Origin: 13-2-20CM-68-14 sp046733295
GTDB taxonomy: Bacteria > Actinomycetota > Thermoleophilia > Gaiellales > Gaiellaceae
NCBI GenBank assembly: GCA_046733295.1
Contig: JBKPOY010000004.1
Span: forward strand, 1-44,309
Direction of reading: 5' to 3'
DNA length: 44,309 nucleotides
Shown: positions 30,013-38,934 of the stretch, in pieces
Position numbering within the stretch: the first letter of the stretch is position 1
Layout of the letters: every line of letters begins with the position of its first letter
Position numbers and translations under genes: made by a program
The notes under the pieces: model-generated
What the model saw: the letters and a program-made list of their open reading frames with translations, nothing else
What the model was told of the DNA's origin: nothing
The model's database searches: none

Positions 30013-31626
30013 CTAGGCGGCGCGGTCGGGTTGCACGGGCTCGGCTTCGGCGACCGGTGCCGCGTCGACCGCCTGGCCGTTGCCCTCGGTGACGTTGCGC
30101 GCGACGTCGACGGCGCGGCTCTCCCGGATGACCGTCACCTTGATCTGTCCCGGATACTCGAGCTGGTCCTCGATGTCGCGCGCGATCTCGTGCGAGAGCA
30201 GCACGGCCTGGTCGTCGTCGACCTCGGTCGGCTTCACGATCACCCGGATCTCACGGCCGGCCTGAAGGGCGTAGACCTTTTCGACGCCGCGGTGATGGGC
30301 GGCGAGCTCTTCGAGCTCCTCGAGGCGCTTGATGTAGTGCTCGAGGCTCTCGCCCCGAGCCCCGGGCCTGGAGGCGGACACGGCGTCAGCGGCGATCAGG
30401 AGCACCGCCTCGACGGTCTGCGGCTGAACCTCGTAGTGGTGCGCCTCGATCGCGTGGACGACCGCGTCGCTCTCGCCGTAGCGCCGCGCGAACTGGGCGG
30501 ATATCGCCGCGTGCGAGCCCTCGATCTCGTGCGTGAGCGCTTTCCCGAGGTCGTGCAGGAGCGCCGCGCGCCTCGCCGTCTTGACGCTCGCGTCGAGCTC
30601 CGAGGCCATGATGCCCGTCAGATGGACGACCTCGAGCGTGTGTTTGAGGACGTTCTGGCCGTAGCTCGTCCGGAAGCGGAGACGGCCGAGGATCTTCACG
30701 AGCTCTTCGTGGAAGGAGCCGCAGTTGGCCTCGAAGACGGCCTGTTCGCCGGCGTGGACGATGTGCTCCTCGATCTCGGCCTTCGACTGGTAGTACATCT
30801 CCTCGATGCGGGCCGGGTGGATGCGCCCATCCTCGATCAGCTTCGCGAGCGTGAGCTTCGCGATCTCGCGGCGAATCCCGTCGAAGGACGAGAGCACGAC
30901 GGCCTGCGGCGTGTCGTCGATGATGAAGTCGACCCCGGTCAGATGCTCGAGCGCGCGGATGTTGCGGCCCTCACGGCCGATGATCCGGCCCTTCATGTCG
31001 TCGGAGGGCAGCTCGACCAGTGACACCGTCGCCTCGGAGGCGTGATTCGCCGCCACGCGCTGCAACGCGTCGGCGACCAAATTCCTGGCCCGCCGCTTCG
31101 CCTCGGTCTGCGCCTCCTCCTCCAGCTGGCGCACGCGCCTCGCCAACTCGTGGCGAATCAGCTCCTCGGAGCGGCTGAGGAGGTGCGCCTTGGCCTCGTT
31201 CGTCGTCATTCCGGAGATCCGTTCGAGCTCCTTCAGCTCGGCCTCCTTTGCGCCCTTCAGCTCTTCCTGCAGCTGCTTGGAGTGCGTCTCCCGGTCGAAG
31301 ACGCCCTGCTCCCGTCTCGTCAGCTCCGTCAGCTTCTGGTCGATCTCCTCCTCCTTGGTGAGGACACGCTCCTCGATCTTGATGATCTCCGCGCGGCGCT
31401 CGGCGACCTCGGTCTCGACTTCGGAGCGAAGCTTCACGGACTGCTCGCGCGCCTCGATCTGCGCCTCGCGCCTCATCGCCTCCGCCTCGCGGCGCGCCTC
31501 GGTCAGCAGAAGCTGCCGCGTCCGTCGCGCCGCGGCGAGCCGCGAGCCCGTCAATGCATAGAGGGCGAGGAAGGCAAGGGCGGATCCCGCGGCGAGGCCG
31601 ATCAGGATTCCAATGACGACGAACAT
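30013..31626 (-). CDS. rny: Ribonuclease Y
   Basis: A 537-residue membrane-anchored endoribonuclease. An N-terminal TM helix (VVIGILIGLAAGSALAFLAL) is followed by a long Glu/Arg-rich coiled coil (~residues 35-200). A KH domain with GRIIGREGRNIRALE and an HD domain with LLHDLGKALTHEIEGSHA follow, then VHAIEAHHYE. A ~30-residue Pro/Ala/Glu-rich tail ends it. RNase Y initiates mRNA decay in bacteria lacking RNase E. GGGAG upstream supports ATG 31626. It stands alone, with 189 and 143 bp gaps on its flanks, so it probably has its own promoter. Confidence 0.95.
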   Translation of the reverse strand: MFVVIGILIGLAAGSALAFLALYALTGSRLAAARRTRQLLLTEARREAEAMRREAQIEAREQSVKLRSEVETEVAERRAEIIKIEERVLTKEEEIDQKLTELTRREQGVFDRETHSKQLQEELKGAKEAELKELERISGMTTNEAKAHLLSRSEELIRHELARRVRQLEEEAQTEAKRRARNLVADALQRVAANHASEATVSLVELPSDDMKGRIIGREGRNIRALEHLTGVDFIIDDTPQAVVLSSFDGIRREIAKLTLAKLIEDGRIHPARIEEMYYQSKAEIEEHIVHAGEQAVFEANCGSFHEELVKILGRLRFRTSYGQNVLKHTLEVVHLTGIMASELDASVKTARRAALLHDLGKALTHEIEGSHAAISAQFARRYGESDAVVHAIEAHHYEVQPQTVEAVLLIAADAVSASRPGARGESLEHYIKRLEELEELAAHHRGVEKVYALQAGREIRVIVKPTEVDDDQAVLLSHEIARDIEDQLEYPGQIKVTVIRESRAVDVARNVTEGNGQAVDAAPVAEAEPVQPDRAA

Positions 31627-31815
31627 GGGCGCTCCCGGACTGCGCCCACATCAGGCATGCCTCGAATCGGGTGCCTCGTAGGCCCGTACAGGGCCTCTTG
31701 GCCGCTACCTCAGCGCTGCTGCGGCCTCCTGGATGCTTGCTCGATCGGGGACGGAGTCATGTTCAAGAACCGATTTCGAAACTGTCAGATGCAGGCAATT
31801 TGTTGAGTTGAGCTT
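31627..31815 (-). promoter_or_regulatory. Gene-free upstream region of rny
   Basis: A 189-bp gap. On the minus strand CTGACA followed after 17 bp by TGAACA is a weak promoter candidate. A perfect 6-bp hairpin (AGGCCC-TGTAC-GGGCCT) lies in what would be the rny leader. The sequence near recX is more A/T-rich than its surroundings. No ORF is convincing. Confidence 0.3.
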
Positions 31816-32418
31816 TCAACATCCTAACTCCGCGGCACCGTTCTCTGCAATTCCGGGCAGCACCTGCTCGATCGAATCGGCCGAAAAGCCCCGCCGGGTC
31901 AGCCAGCGCGCGGCCTTCACCCCACCCCCACGCCGGCCGGCGTGGGTCGCGGCGCGAGAGCCCTCGCCAGGCAGCCGGCCCAGCGCCTCGGCGATGTGCT
32001 CCGCACCGACTCCCTCCCGCTCCAGGTCGAAGCGGATCGCGGAATCGCCGTACCCCCGCTCGGCGAGCGCGGCGGCACGGGCGGCCGCAAAGCGGGCGTC
32101 GTCGACAGCGCCGGCCCGGCGCAGCGTCTCCACCGCCTCGTCCGACTCGGCGCTCACAATGCCCTTCCGTTCGAGGAACCGGCGGACGCCGACCTCCGAG
32201 CGGTCGCGGTGACTCAACGAGCGCGCGGCCGTGTCGACTGCCGTGAACGACCGCAGCTCGCGGCGGAGAATCCTCAGGCGCTCGCGGTCGAGCTCGAGGC
32301 CGACCGACAGCCCGACGCGCGTGGCGACGTCGAGCGGAACCGTCCGCCAGCCGGCGCCGTCGAGCTCAACGCGCACGCGCCCCGGCCGCGCGGGCCGGAG
32401 GGCGGTCACTCTCGGCAT
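31816..32418 (-). CDS. recX: Regulatory protein RecX
   Basis: A 200-residue, Arg/Glu-rich, all-helical protein. The three-helix repeats typical of RecX are visible: AARSLSHRDRSEVGVRRFLE, LRRAGAVDDARFAAARA, GDSAIRFDLEREGVG and the C-terminal KAARWLTRRGFSADSIEQVL. RecX binds RecA filaments and limits their activity. ATG 32418 has GAGGAGG 9 nt upstream and lies 53 nt inside the end of recA in another frame, so translation follows recA closely. The upstream open frame is out-of-frame recA sequence. Confidence 0.87.
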   Translation of the reverse strand: MPRVTALRPARPGRVRVELDGAGWRTVPLDVATRVGLSVGLELDRERLRILRRELRSFTAVDTAARSLSHRDRSEVGVRRFLERKGIVSAESDEAVETLRRAGAVDDARFAAARAAALAERGYGDSAIRFDLEREGVGAEHIAEALGRLPGEGSRAATHAGRRGGGVKAARWLTRRGFSADSIEQVLPGIAENGAAELGC

Positions 32419-33484
32419 CCGCCGAAGCCTCCTCGTCGGTGGACGCCTTGTCGGCTGCGTCGACCGCCGTCGGCAACAGCCGCGCCGACACGACCTGGTC
32501 GGGCCCGGCGTCCGCTTGGATCTTCGCGAGGATCTGCTGCGTGACGTCCGGGTGCTCCCGCAGGAACGCCGTGGCGTTCTGCCGGCCCTGGCCAAGCCGC
32601 TCGTCTCCGAAGCTGAAATACGAGCCCGACTTCGTGACGATCTTCCGCTCGAGACCGGAATCGAGCACCGTGCCCTCCCAGCTGATGCCAGAGCCGTAGA
32701 TGATGTCGAACTCGGCCTGCTTGAACGGCGGCGCGACCTTGTTCTTGACGACCTTCACGCGCACGCGGTTGCCGATCGCCTCCACGCCTTCCTTCAGGGT
32801 CTCGATCCTGCGGATGTCGAGCCTGACCGACGAGTAGAACTTCAGCGCGCGGCCGCCCGGCGTCGTCTCCGGGTTGCCGAACATGACGCCGATCTTCTCG
32901 CGCAGCTGGTTCGTGAAGATGCAGATGGTGTCGGTCCGGTTGAGCGTGCCGGCGAGCTTTCGGAGCGCCTGGCTCATCAAGCGTGCCTGGAGGCCGACGT
33001 GGCTGTCCCCCATCTCGCCCTCGATCTCCGCCTTCGGCGTCAGCGCCGCGACCGAGTCGACCGCGACGACGTCCAGGGCACCCGAGCGGATCAGCAGCTC
33101 GGCGATCTCGAGCGCCTGCTCGCCCGTGTCCGGCTGGGAGACCAGCAGGTCGTCGATGTTGACGCCGATCCGCTTCGCGTAGGTGGGATCCATCGCGTGC
33201 TCGGCGTCGATGAAGGCGCAGATGCCGCCGCGGCGCTGGGCCTCGGCGATCACGTGGTAGACGAGCGTCGTCTTCCCGGAGGATTCAGGCCCGAAGATCT
33301 CGACGATCCGGCCGCGCGGCAGGCCGCCGATCCCGAGCGCCAGGTCGAGGGCGAGCGAGCCGGACGAGACCGCGCCCACGGAGACAGCTGCGGCGTCGTT
33401 CATCTTCATCACGGCGCCCTTGCCGAATGCACGCTCGATCTGGCCGAGCGCGGTGTCGAGTGCTTGCTCGCGATCCACGTCCAT
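32366..33484 (-). CDS. recA: Recombinase RecA
   Basis: A 372-residue protein. It has ALGQIERAFGKGAVM, Walker A GPESSGKTT (65-73), FIDAEHAMDP, Walker B VVAVDSVAAL, loop L1 around EGEMGDSHVG, loop L2 (NQLREKIGVMFGNPETTPGG) and the C-terminal domain. It ends in a variable Ala/Glu-rich tail. It catalyses homologous strand exchange and stimulates LexA cleavage. ATG 33484 shares TGATG with the thpR stop; GTG 33478 has better Shine-Dalgarno spacing and is an alternative. No gap exists upstream for an own LexA-type operator, so recA seems to be read from the rodZ-cinA-thpR transcript or from a promoter inside thpR. Confidence 0.97.
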   Translation of the reverse strand: MDVDREQALDTALGQIERAFGKGAVMKMNDAAAVSVGAVSSGSLALDLALGIGGLPRGRIVEIFGPESSGKTTLVYHVIAEAQRRGGICAFIDAEHAMDPTYAKRIGVNIDDLLVSQPDTGEQALEIAELLIRSGALDVVAVDSVAALTPKAEIEGEMGDSHVGLQARLMSQALRKLAGTLNRTDTICIFTNQLREKIGVMFGNPETTPGGRALKFYSSVRLDIRRIETLKEGVEAIGNRVRVKVVKNKVAPPFKQAEFDIIYGSGISWEGTVLDSGLERKIVTKSGSYFSFGDERLGQGRQNATAFLREHPDVTQQILAKIQADAGPDQVVSARLLPTAVDAADKASTDEEASADAESDRPPARAAGARAR

Positions 33485-34041
33485 CACCCTCCTACCCCAA
33501 CCGATTGCAGGACTTCGTACTGCGCCCCTGACGGCCGCAGGACGGACATATAAACAGCAGCTTCGGACGTCATGACCGCCTCCGGCTCCGGAACCGGCGG
33601 GCTGAGGCGCGGGCGCCGCCGAAATCGGACGACCGTGATGTGCGGCAGCCACGGCCTCCCCTCGCGCTCGTAGACGCCGAGCCGCTCGAGACGGCCGTGC
33701 AGCTCGCTCGCGAGCTCGCTCGCCCGGTCATCCTCGTCGTCGCAGACGAGCATGCCGACGCTCCTGGTCTCGCGATAGCGCGTCGGCGTGAGCACGGGAG
33801 GCCTCGCGCCCGCGACCGCGTGCCGCAGCTCTGCGCCGATCGCGTCGACCTCGACGGCCGGACGGCGGCCCAGGAAGGCAAGCGTGACGTGGAGATGCCC
33901 GGGCCCGAGCACCCGGACGTCGGCTCCGGCGAACGCCTCGGCCTGCCACGACGCGAGCCGCCCGACGGCGGCCGGCGGCAGCCGCAGGGCGCAGAAGAGG
34001 CGAAGGTGCTCACCGCCCCCGACGCTACCAGCGGGGCTCAA
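33484..34041 (-). CDS. thpR: RNA 2',3'-cyclic phosphodiesterase (2'-5' RNA ligase family)
   Basis: A 185-residue 2H phosphoesterase with two H-x-T-x motifs, HVTLAFLG near residue 50 and HITVVRF near residue 133, which form the active site. RLFCALRLPPAAV opens the fold. It can open 2',3'-cyclic phosphates or join tRNA halves in vitro; the biological substrate in bacteria is uncertain. The TTG start overlaps the cinA stop (TTGA) and its own TGA overlaps the recA ATG, so cinA, thpR and recA are translationally linked. Confidence 0.87.
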   Translation of the reverse strand: MSPAGSVGGGEHLRLFCALRLPPAAVGRLASWQAEAFAGADVRVLGPGHLHVTLAFLGRRPAVEVDAIGAELRHAVAGARPPVLTPTRYRETRSVGMLVCDDEDDRASELASELHGRLERLGVYEREGRPWLPHITVVRFRRRPRLSPPVPEPEAVMTSEAAVYMSVLRPSGAQYEVLQSVGVGG

Positions 34042-35363
34042 ACGGAACCATTGCCGCTCTGTGACAAAAGGCGCCGGGCGAGGTGCAGTGCCGCGGCCGT
34101 GGCGCGGCCACGGATCGCTTCCCGGTCACCGGGCAGCTCGAGGCGGCGCGCGAGCTCATCGCCTGCCCCCGACACGTGCACGAAGACGAGTCCGACCGGC
34201 TTTTCCGGCGCCCCGCCGCCCGGCCCCGCGATTCCCGTCACGGCGATGCCGACGTCGGAGTCCAGGCGCTGTCGCACTCCCGCGGCCATCGCCGCGGCGG
34301 CCTCCGCGGAGACCGCGCCGTGCTCGGCGAGAACCTCGTCTGGCACGGCGAGCTCGCCGGCCTTGACGTCGTCGGCGTACGCGACCACGGCGCCGCGGAA
34401 GACGTCGCTCGAGCCGGGGACGGCCGTCAGCCGCGCCGCGACCAGCCCTCCGGTGCACGACTCGGCCGTCGTCAGCGTCAGCTTCCGCCGGCGGCAGAGC
34501 TCGAGCAGGATCGCGGCGACCGGGCGCTCGTCCTCGGCGAAGAGGTGCGTGGCCATCCGCTCCCGCAGCGCCGAGGAGATGCGGTCGGCCCGCTCGCCGC
34601 CGCCCGGCCCGACCACCAGGTCGACGTGGATCTCGAACTCGCGCGCGCAGACCGTCGCCTCGACGCCCTCGCCGTCGCCGCCAGCATCCTCCAGCGCCCG
34701 GGCGATCTCGGACTCGCTCGCTCCGAAGAAGCGGAGCGTGCGGCGCTCCGGCGGGGCCGCTTGCGACAGGAGGCGGCGAACCGGCTCCGAGCCGAGAGCC
34801 GCCTGCCAGAGACGCCGAAGCTCGGGCGGGGGCCCCGGCAGGACGACGACCACGCGGCCGTCGTTCTCCATGACGATCCCGGGCGCGGTGCCGGCGAGGC
34901 CGAGGGAGGCGCCGCCCTCCGGCAGCGACGCCTGCTTGCGGACACCCGGGGCAAAGTCCGCGTACGGTCGGCGGAGCCGCTCCGCGATCGAGCGGGAGAC
35001 GGCCTCGATCTCGCGCTCGAGGCCGTCGTCGACCGTCAGCGCCCGGTCGGCGACCTGCGCCACCATCTCGACGGTGCGGTCGTCATGGGTCGGCCCCAAC
35101 CCGCCGGAGACGACGCAGAGGTCGGCCTCGAAGCCTTCGCGCAACGCCTTTTCGAGGTCCCCAGGTTCGTCGCCCACGATCAGGATGCGCGAGGGGTCGA
35201 CGCCGAGCGAAAGGAGCTCCCGCGCAAGGAACGGACCGTTCAGATCCTGGCGGTCGCCGCGTACGAGCTCGCTGCCGGTGACGACGACGACCGCACGGGG
35301 CGGCGGAGAGGTTGGCGGAACGTCGCTCGTCGTGGCGCGACGCCGAGACCTCCACGAGGTCAA
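34038..35363 (-). CDS. cinA: CinA family protein (nicotinamide-nucleotide amidohydrolase / competence-damage protein)
   Basis: A 441-residue two-domain protein. The N-terminal COG1058 (molybdopterin-binding-like) domain has VVTGSELVRGDRQDLNGPFL, SGGLGPTHDDRTVE and PGIVMENDGRVVVVLPGPP. The C-terminal amidohydrolase domain has TTAESCTGGLVAARLT with catalytic Ser, VAYADDVK and AVTGIAGPGGG. CinA deamidates NMN and/or hydrolyses ADP-ribose in pyridine-nucleotide recycling, and it commonly lies next to recA. The TTG at 35363 overlaps the upstream TGA (TTGA); no ATG or GTG is available at the family start. Confidence 0.92.
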   Translation of the reverse strand: MTSWRSRRRATTSDVPPTSPPPRAVVVVTGSELVRGDRQDLNGPFLARELLSLGVDPSRILIVGDEPGDLEKALREGFEADLCVVSGGLGPTHDDRTVEMVAQVADRALTVDDGLEREIEAVSRSIAERLRRPYADFAPGVRKQASLPEGGASLGLAGTAPGIVMENDGRVVVVLPGPPPELRRLWQAALGSEPVRRLLSQAAPPERRTLRFFGASESEIARALEDAGGDGEGVEATVCAREFEIHVDLVVGPGGGERADRISSALRERMATHLFAEDERPVAAILLELCRRRKLTLTTAESCTGGLVAARLTAVPGSSDVFRGAVVAYADDVKAGELAVPDEVLAEHGAVSAEAAAAMAAGVRQRLDSDVGIAVTGIAGPGGGAPEKPVGLVFVHVSGAGDELARRLELPGDREAIRGRATAAALHLARRLLSQSGNGSV

Positions 35364-36118
35364 GTCGCCGGCGGGGCCTTCTTGATCGTCGTCGGGGTGA
35401 CGATGAGCTGCTCGGCCTTCCCGCTGCCGGGGATCAGCCGGACGCGGCCGTTCACCTTCGCGACGAGGTTCGCGGGCTTGCCGGCGGCGATCCACAGTCG
35501 CCGGTAGAGGAACGGCTTGTGGGTGAAGGGGAGCTGCTGACCCTGCTGGAGCGTGCCGGTGTACAGCGTTCGCCCCCCGGCCGACCCGCCGCGGACCTGC
35601 AGCCAGCAGTCACCGTTCGCCGCGGTGAGCACGAGCCTCGCCATCGGCACCTGGGGCCGGGCCGCCGGCCGCTGCTTCTTCTTCACGTTCGGCGCCCCGG
35701 GAGCGTTGACGCCCTGGACCTGCGGGTTGCTGGTCGAGCCGAACTTCCACGCCGCGATCACGAGCGCGAAGACGATCGCGATCGCTCCGAGCGCGACGAG
35801 GATCCCGCGCGCCTCGAAGCGGTGGCCGAGCTGCGGGGGGCGGCGTTGGTAGTCGCGCGGCCGCAACGGCACGTCCTCCTCGCCGGTGATGAAGCGGGAG
35901 TTGTACTCGTCGACGTAGAGCTGCCCCTCGAGCCCTAGGGCGTCCGCGTAGTTGCGCAGGAAGCCCTTCACGTACGTGGGCGCAGGCAGGAGCTCGAACT
36001 TCTCGTCTTCGAGCGCCTTCAGGTATTTCGAGCGAATCTTGGTCTGCTGCTCGATCTCAGTCAGCTCGAGCTGCTGACGCAGACGCGCCTCGCGCAGGCT
36101 GTTTCCGATCTCGAACAC
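35360..36118 (-). CDS. RodZ-like membrane protein with N-terminal helix-turn-helix
   Basis: A 252-residue protein. An N-terminal Cro/C1-like HTH (IGNSLREARLRQQLELTEIEQ, then KIRSKYLKALEDEKF and YVKGFLRNYADALG) spans ~residues 4-73. A juxtamembrane basic segment and one TM helix (~105-127, ILVALGAIAIVFALVIAAW) follow. A Pro/Lys linker leads to a C-terminal beta-rich domain (~158-250, LVLTAANGDCWLQVRGG) of the DUF4115 type. This layout is that of RodZ, which links the MreB cytoskeleton to the wall machinery; many actinobacteria keep RodZ-like proteins even without MreB, so the role is inferred. It starts at GTG 36118; TAGAAT 12 nt upstream may be a -10. It heads the cinA-thpR-recA-recX run. Confidence 0.82.
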   Translation of the reverse strand: MFEIGNSLREARLRQQLELTEIEQQTKIRSKYLKALEDEKFELLPAPTYVKGFLRNYADALGLEGQLYVDEYNSRFITGEEDVPLRPRDYQRRPPQLGHRFEARGILVALGAIAIVFALVIAAWKFGSTSNPQVQGVNAPGAPNVKKKQRPAARPQVPMARLVLTAANGDCWLQVRGGSAGGRTLYTGTLQQGQQLPFTHKPFLYRRLWIAAGKPANLVAKVNGRVRLIPGSGKAEQLIVTPTTIKKAPPAT

Positions 36119-36144
36119 GGCGGCGTTCCGATTCTATTGGCGAT

Positions 36145-36465
36145 TCATTCGAACGCGAGGAGCAGCCCGAAAAAGCCCAGCGCAAGGGCCGCAGTCAACC
36201 CTAGACAGAGGCCGAGCAGCCCCAGCCACTTGCCTGCCCGAGCCGTTCCCTCGCCGGGGCGCGAGAGGGTTCGGGCGGCCCGCGCGCCTGCGCCGCGGGC
36301 CAGGAGGACGGCGGTCAGGCCGAGCAGCGTCCCGGCGATCGCCTCCCCCGCCACCGCCTGAGGCAGGTTGATGCGATCCGAGCGGGTCGAGACGAAAGCG
36401 ACCGGGACCGCCGCGAGCGAGAGCAGCGCGAAGAGCACGGCGAAGCGGGCGCGGTCGTTCCGCAC
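36145..36465 (-). CDS. Small membrane protein, unknown function
   Basis: About 106 residues from GTG 36465, with three hydrophobic helices (FAVLFALLSLAAVPVAFV; LPQAVAGEAIAGTLLGLTAVL; LGLLGLCLGLTAALALGFFG). A Gly/Arg-rich loop separates helices 2 and 3. It begins 10 nt after the ABC permease stop and ends 26 nt before the rodZ-like gene, so it is probably co-transcribed. A TTG start at 36501 inside the permease gene is the alternative. Not recognised. Confidence 0.65.
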   Translation of the reverse strand: MRNDRARFAVLFALLSLAAVPVAFVSTRSDRINLPQAVAGEAIAGTLLGLTAVLLARGAGARAARTLSRPGEGTARAGKWLGLLGLCLGLTAALALGFFGLLLAFE

Positions 36466-36475
36466 GCGCGCGGAG

Positions 36476-37687
36476 CTACTGCTTCCGGTACGGACGGCCA
36501 ATCGCTGCCGGCGGGATCGAGCGGCCGATCACGCCTGCCACGGCGATGAGGGTGATCGCATACGGGAGGATGTTGAAGAGGATCGCGGCCGACTGAGAGT
36601 ACGTCGGCAGGCGGTCGGAGAGCGCGCTCGCGAAACCGAACAACAGGCAGCCTGCGAGCGCCCCGAAGGGGCGCCAGCGCCCGAAGATCAGGGCGGCCAG
36701 GGCGATGAACCCGCGGCCCGCGGTCATGTTCTCGCTGAAGGAGTGGTTGAAGCCGATCGACAGATAGGCCCCGCCCATCGCCGCGAGGATCCCGGACAGA
36801 GTCACGGCGGCGTAGCGGACGAGGTAGACGGAGATGCCGACCGTGTCGGCCGCGCGGGGATGCTCGCCGACCGAGCGGATGCGGAGGCCCACGGGCGTCT
36901 TGAACATGACGACCCAGGACAGGACGACGGCGAGGATCGACAGCCAGATCATCAGGTTCTGGTCACCGAACCAGTCGCCGAAGAAGTTGCTGCCGAGGTG
37001 CAGGTTCACGTCGGGGATCGCCGGCAGCTTGTCTTCGGGAGGGGTGCCCTCGTCGCCGTAGATCTCGACGAAGAAGTAGCCCGTGACGCCGAGGGCGAGG
37101 AAGTTGATCGCCGTCCCGCTGACGATCTGGTCGGCCCGGAGCGTGATCGAGACGAAGGCGTGGATCAGGGCCGTCAGGCCCCCGGCCGCCATCGCGATCA
37201 GGATCCCGGAGACCCAGGAATTCGTCTTGTCGGCGCCCCAGATGCCGAAAAACGCGCCCATCAGCATCATTCCCTCGAGGCCGATGTTCACGACGCCGCT
37301 GCGCTCCGAGAACATGCCGCCGATCGCCGCGAAGGTCAGCGGGGTCGCGTAGCGGAGCATCGCGGCGAGCAGGGCCGACCAGACCACGACCTCCTCGAGA
37401 TGCCCGACGCTCGAGTGGGTCGCGAGGATCCCGAGCGTGATGCCGAGGATCCCGGACGCGACGCCGCCCCACCCCAGGCGCCGCTTGCCCCGGGTGACCA
37501 CCCAGCCGCCGAGCGCGACGCCGACGGCCCCGGCGACGACCGGCCAGACGATCGTCCGCGCCGTTAGCGGCGGCAGCGCCACGAAGAACGCGAACAGGCC
37601 GCTGACGATCGCGGTGACTCCGATCACCTTGTCGAAGTCGACCCGCTCGAGCGAGAACCGCTCCGCCGTGACGACGCGGGTCGCCAT
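36476..37687 (-). CDS. BMP-type nucleoside ABC transporter, permease subunit 2
   Basis: A 403-residue polytopic membrane protein of the BPD_transp_2 family. The conserved region LLAAMLRYATPLTFAAIGGM, FSERSGVVNIGLEGMMLMGA and VGEHPRAADTVGISV is typical of the YufQ/RnsD-type permease. It has an extra N-terminal pair of helices before the core (~20-90). It partners with permease 1 and the double ATPase. ATG overlaps the upstream stop (TGATG). Confidence 0.9.
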   Translation of the reverse strand: MATRVVTAERFSLERVDFDKVIGVTAIVSGLFAFFVALPPLTARTIVWPVVAGAVGVALGGWVVTRGKRRLGWGGVASGILGITLGILATHSSVGHLEEVVVWSALLAAMLRYATPLTFAAIGGMFSERSGVVNIGLEGMMLMGAFFGIWGADKTNSWVSGILIAMAAGGLTALIHAFVSITLRADQIVSGTAINFLALGVTGYFFVEIYGDEGTPPEDKLPAIPDVNLHLGSNFFGDWFGDQNLMIWLSILAVVLSWVVMFKTPVGLRIRSVGEHPRAADTVGISVYLVRYAAVTLSGILAAMGGAYLSIGFNHSFSENMTAGRGFIALAALIFGRWRPFGALAGCLLFGFASALSDRLPTYSQSAAILFNILPYAITLIAVAGVIGRSIPPAAIGRPYRKQ

Positions 37688-38934
37688 CAGAGCTTCGCCC
37701 CCTCGGCCGGCCGTTGCCTGATCCGGAGCTTCTTCCGGGCGGTCCAGAGGTAGAGGATGATCACGTCCGCCCCGATGAAGAGCAGGATGAATGCCTGGAT
37801 CATCAGCGTCAGGTTGCCGGCGAGCTCCGGCTTGATGGCCAGGTCGAGGTTGCGGGTCGAGGCGCCGTACAGCAGGGCGCCGAAGATCAGGGCACCGAGC
37901 CCGGTGCCGACGGCGGTGTTCCGGCCTAAGAGCGCGACGGCGATGCCGATGAAGCCGATCTGGGACGAGAGCACGTCGAGCGAGCCGAGACGGAACTGCC
38001 AGCCGAGGATGTCGATCGCCCCGCCGATGCCGGCAAACAGCCCGGAGATCGCCATCGCGAGGAAGTAGCTGCGGGCCACGCTGATGCCGCCGTACCGGGC
38101 TGCCTCCGGGTTGAAGCCGACGGCCCGCACTTGGTAGCCGAGCGTCGTCCGGTTGAGGATCAGGTAGAAGGCGACCAGCGACGCGAGCGCTATGAAGATG
38201 CCGATGTGGAGGCCCTGCGCGCGCGGATCGCCCCAGAAGACGGGCAGCTTGGCGCTCGCCTTGATGTCGTTGGAGACGGGGTTGGAGACGTTCTGGGTGT
38301 TCTGGAGCGGCCCGCCCTGGCCGAACAGATACGACCCCACGTAGATCGCGATCCAGTTCAGCATGATCGTCGTGATCACCTCGTGGGCGCCGACGGTCGC
38401 CTTGAGGAAGCCGGCGATCCCCGCCCACGCAGCCCCCGCCAGGGCCGCGAGCCCGATCGCGACGAAGATGTGGAGCGGCTTCGCGAGGTTCGCCCACGAC
38501 GACCCCACGACGACCGCGACGTAGGCGCCGACGAGGTATTGGCCCTGGCCGCCGATGTTGAAGAGGCCGCACCGGAAGGCGAAGGCAACCGCGAGGCCCG
38601 TCATGATCAGCGCGGAGGTGGAGAGGAGCGTCTGCTGCAGGTTGAACGCGGAGTTGCAGGCGGCCGACGTGCAGTCGGAGTTGATGGTCGGATGGAAGAT
38701 CCAGTTGAACCCGGCCCCGTTGAAGATCCCCTTGTAGGTGTTGAGCGGATCGTGGCCGGTCGCGAGCACGACGAGGCCGCCCACGAAGAACGCGAACACC
38801 GCGGTCAGGACGGGCGTGATGATCCCGCCGGTGCGCTGGTAGAGCGCCAGGCGCCTCGCGACGCTCGGGATCTGCCCCGGAGGAGTGCCGCCCTCGCCCG
38901 GCGCTGGCGCAGGCGCGGCGCTCTGCTCGCTCAC
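37687..38934 (-). CDS. BMP-type nucleoside ABC transporter, permease subunit 1
   Basis: A 415-residue permease (BPD_transp_2, YufP/RnsC-like). A ~30-residue Pro/Gly-rich cytoplasmic start is followed by about ten helices. Marks are TGLAVAFAFRCGLFNIGGQG, GAHEVITTIMLNWIAIYVG, and VRAVGFNPEAARYGGISV. A periplasmic loop with two Cys (INSDCTSAACNSAFN) may be disulphide-bonded. GTG 38934 overlaps the ATPase stop (GTGA). The longer open frame to 39336 is antisense-frame ATPase sequence. Confidence 0.9.
   Translation of the reverse strand: MSEQSAAPAPAPGEGGTPPGQIPSVARRLALYQRTGGIITPVLTAVFAFFVGGLVVLATGHDPLNTYKGIFNGAGFNWIFHPTINSDCTSAACNSAFNLQQTLLSTSALIMTGLAVAFAFRCGLFNIGGQGQYLVGAYVAVVVGSSWANLAKPLHIFVAIGLAALAGAAWAGIAGFLKATVGAHEVITTIMLNWIAIYVGSYLFGQGGPLQNTQNVSNPVSNDIKASAKLPVFWGDPRAQGLHIGIFIALASLVAFYLILNRTTLGYQVRAVGFNPEAARYGGISVARSYFLAMAISGLFAGIGGAIDILGWQFRLGSLDVLSSQIGFIGIAVALLGRNTAVGTGLGALIFGALLYGASTRNLDLAIKPELAGNLTLMIQAFILLFIGADVIILYLWTARKKLRIRQRPAEGAKL

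Noticed and set aside
33485..33560. LexA box directly upstream of recA
   Set aside because: The sequence is the coding end of thpR and no recognisable SOS operator dyad is visible there.
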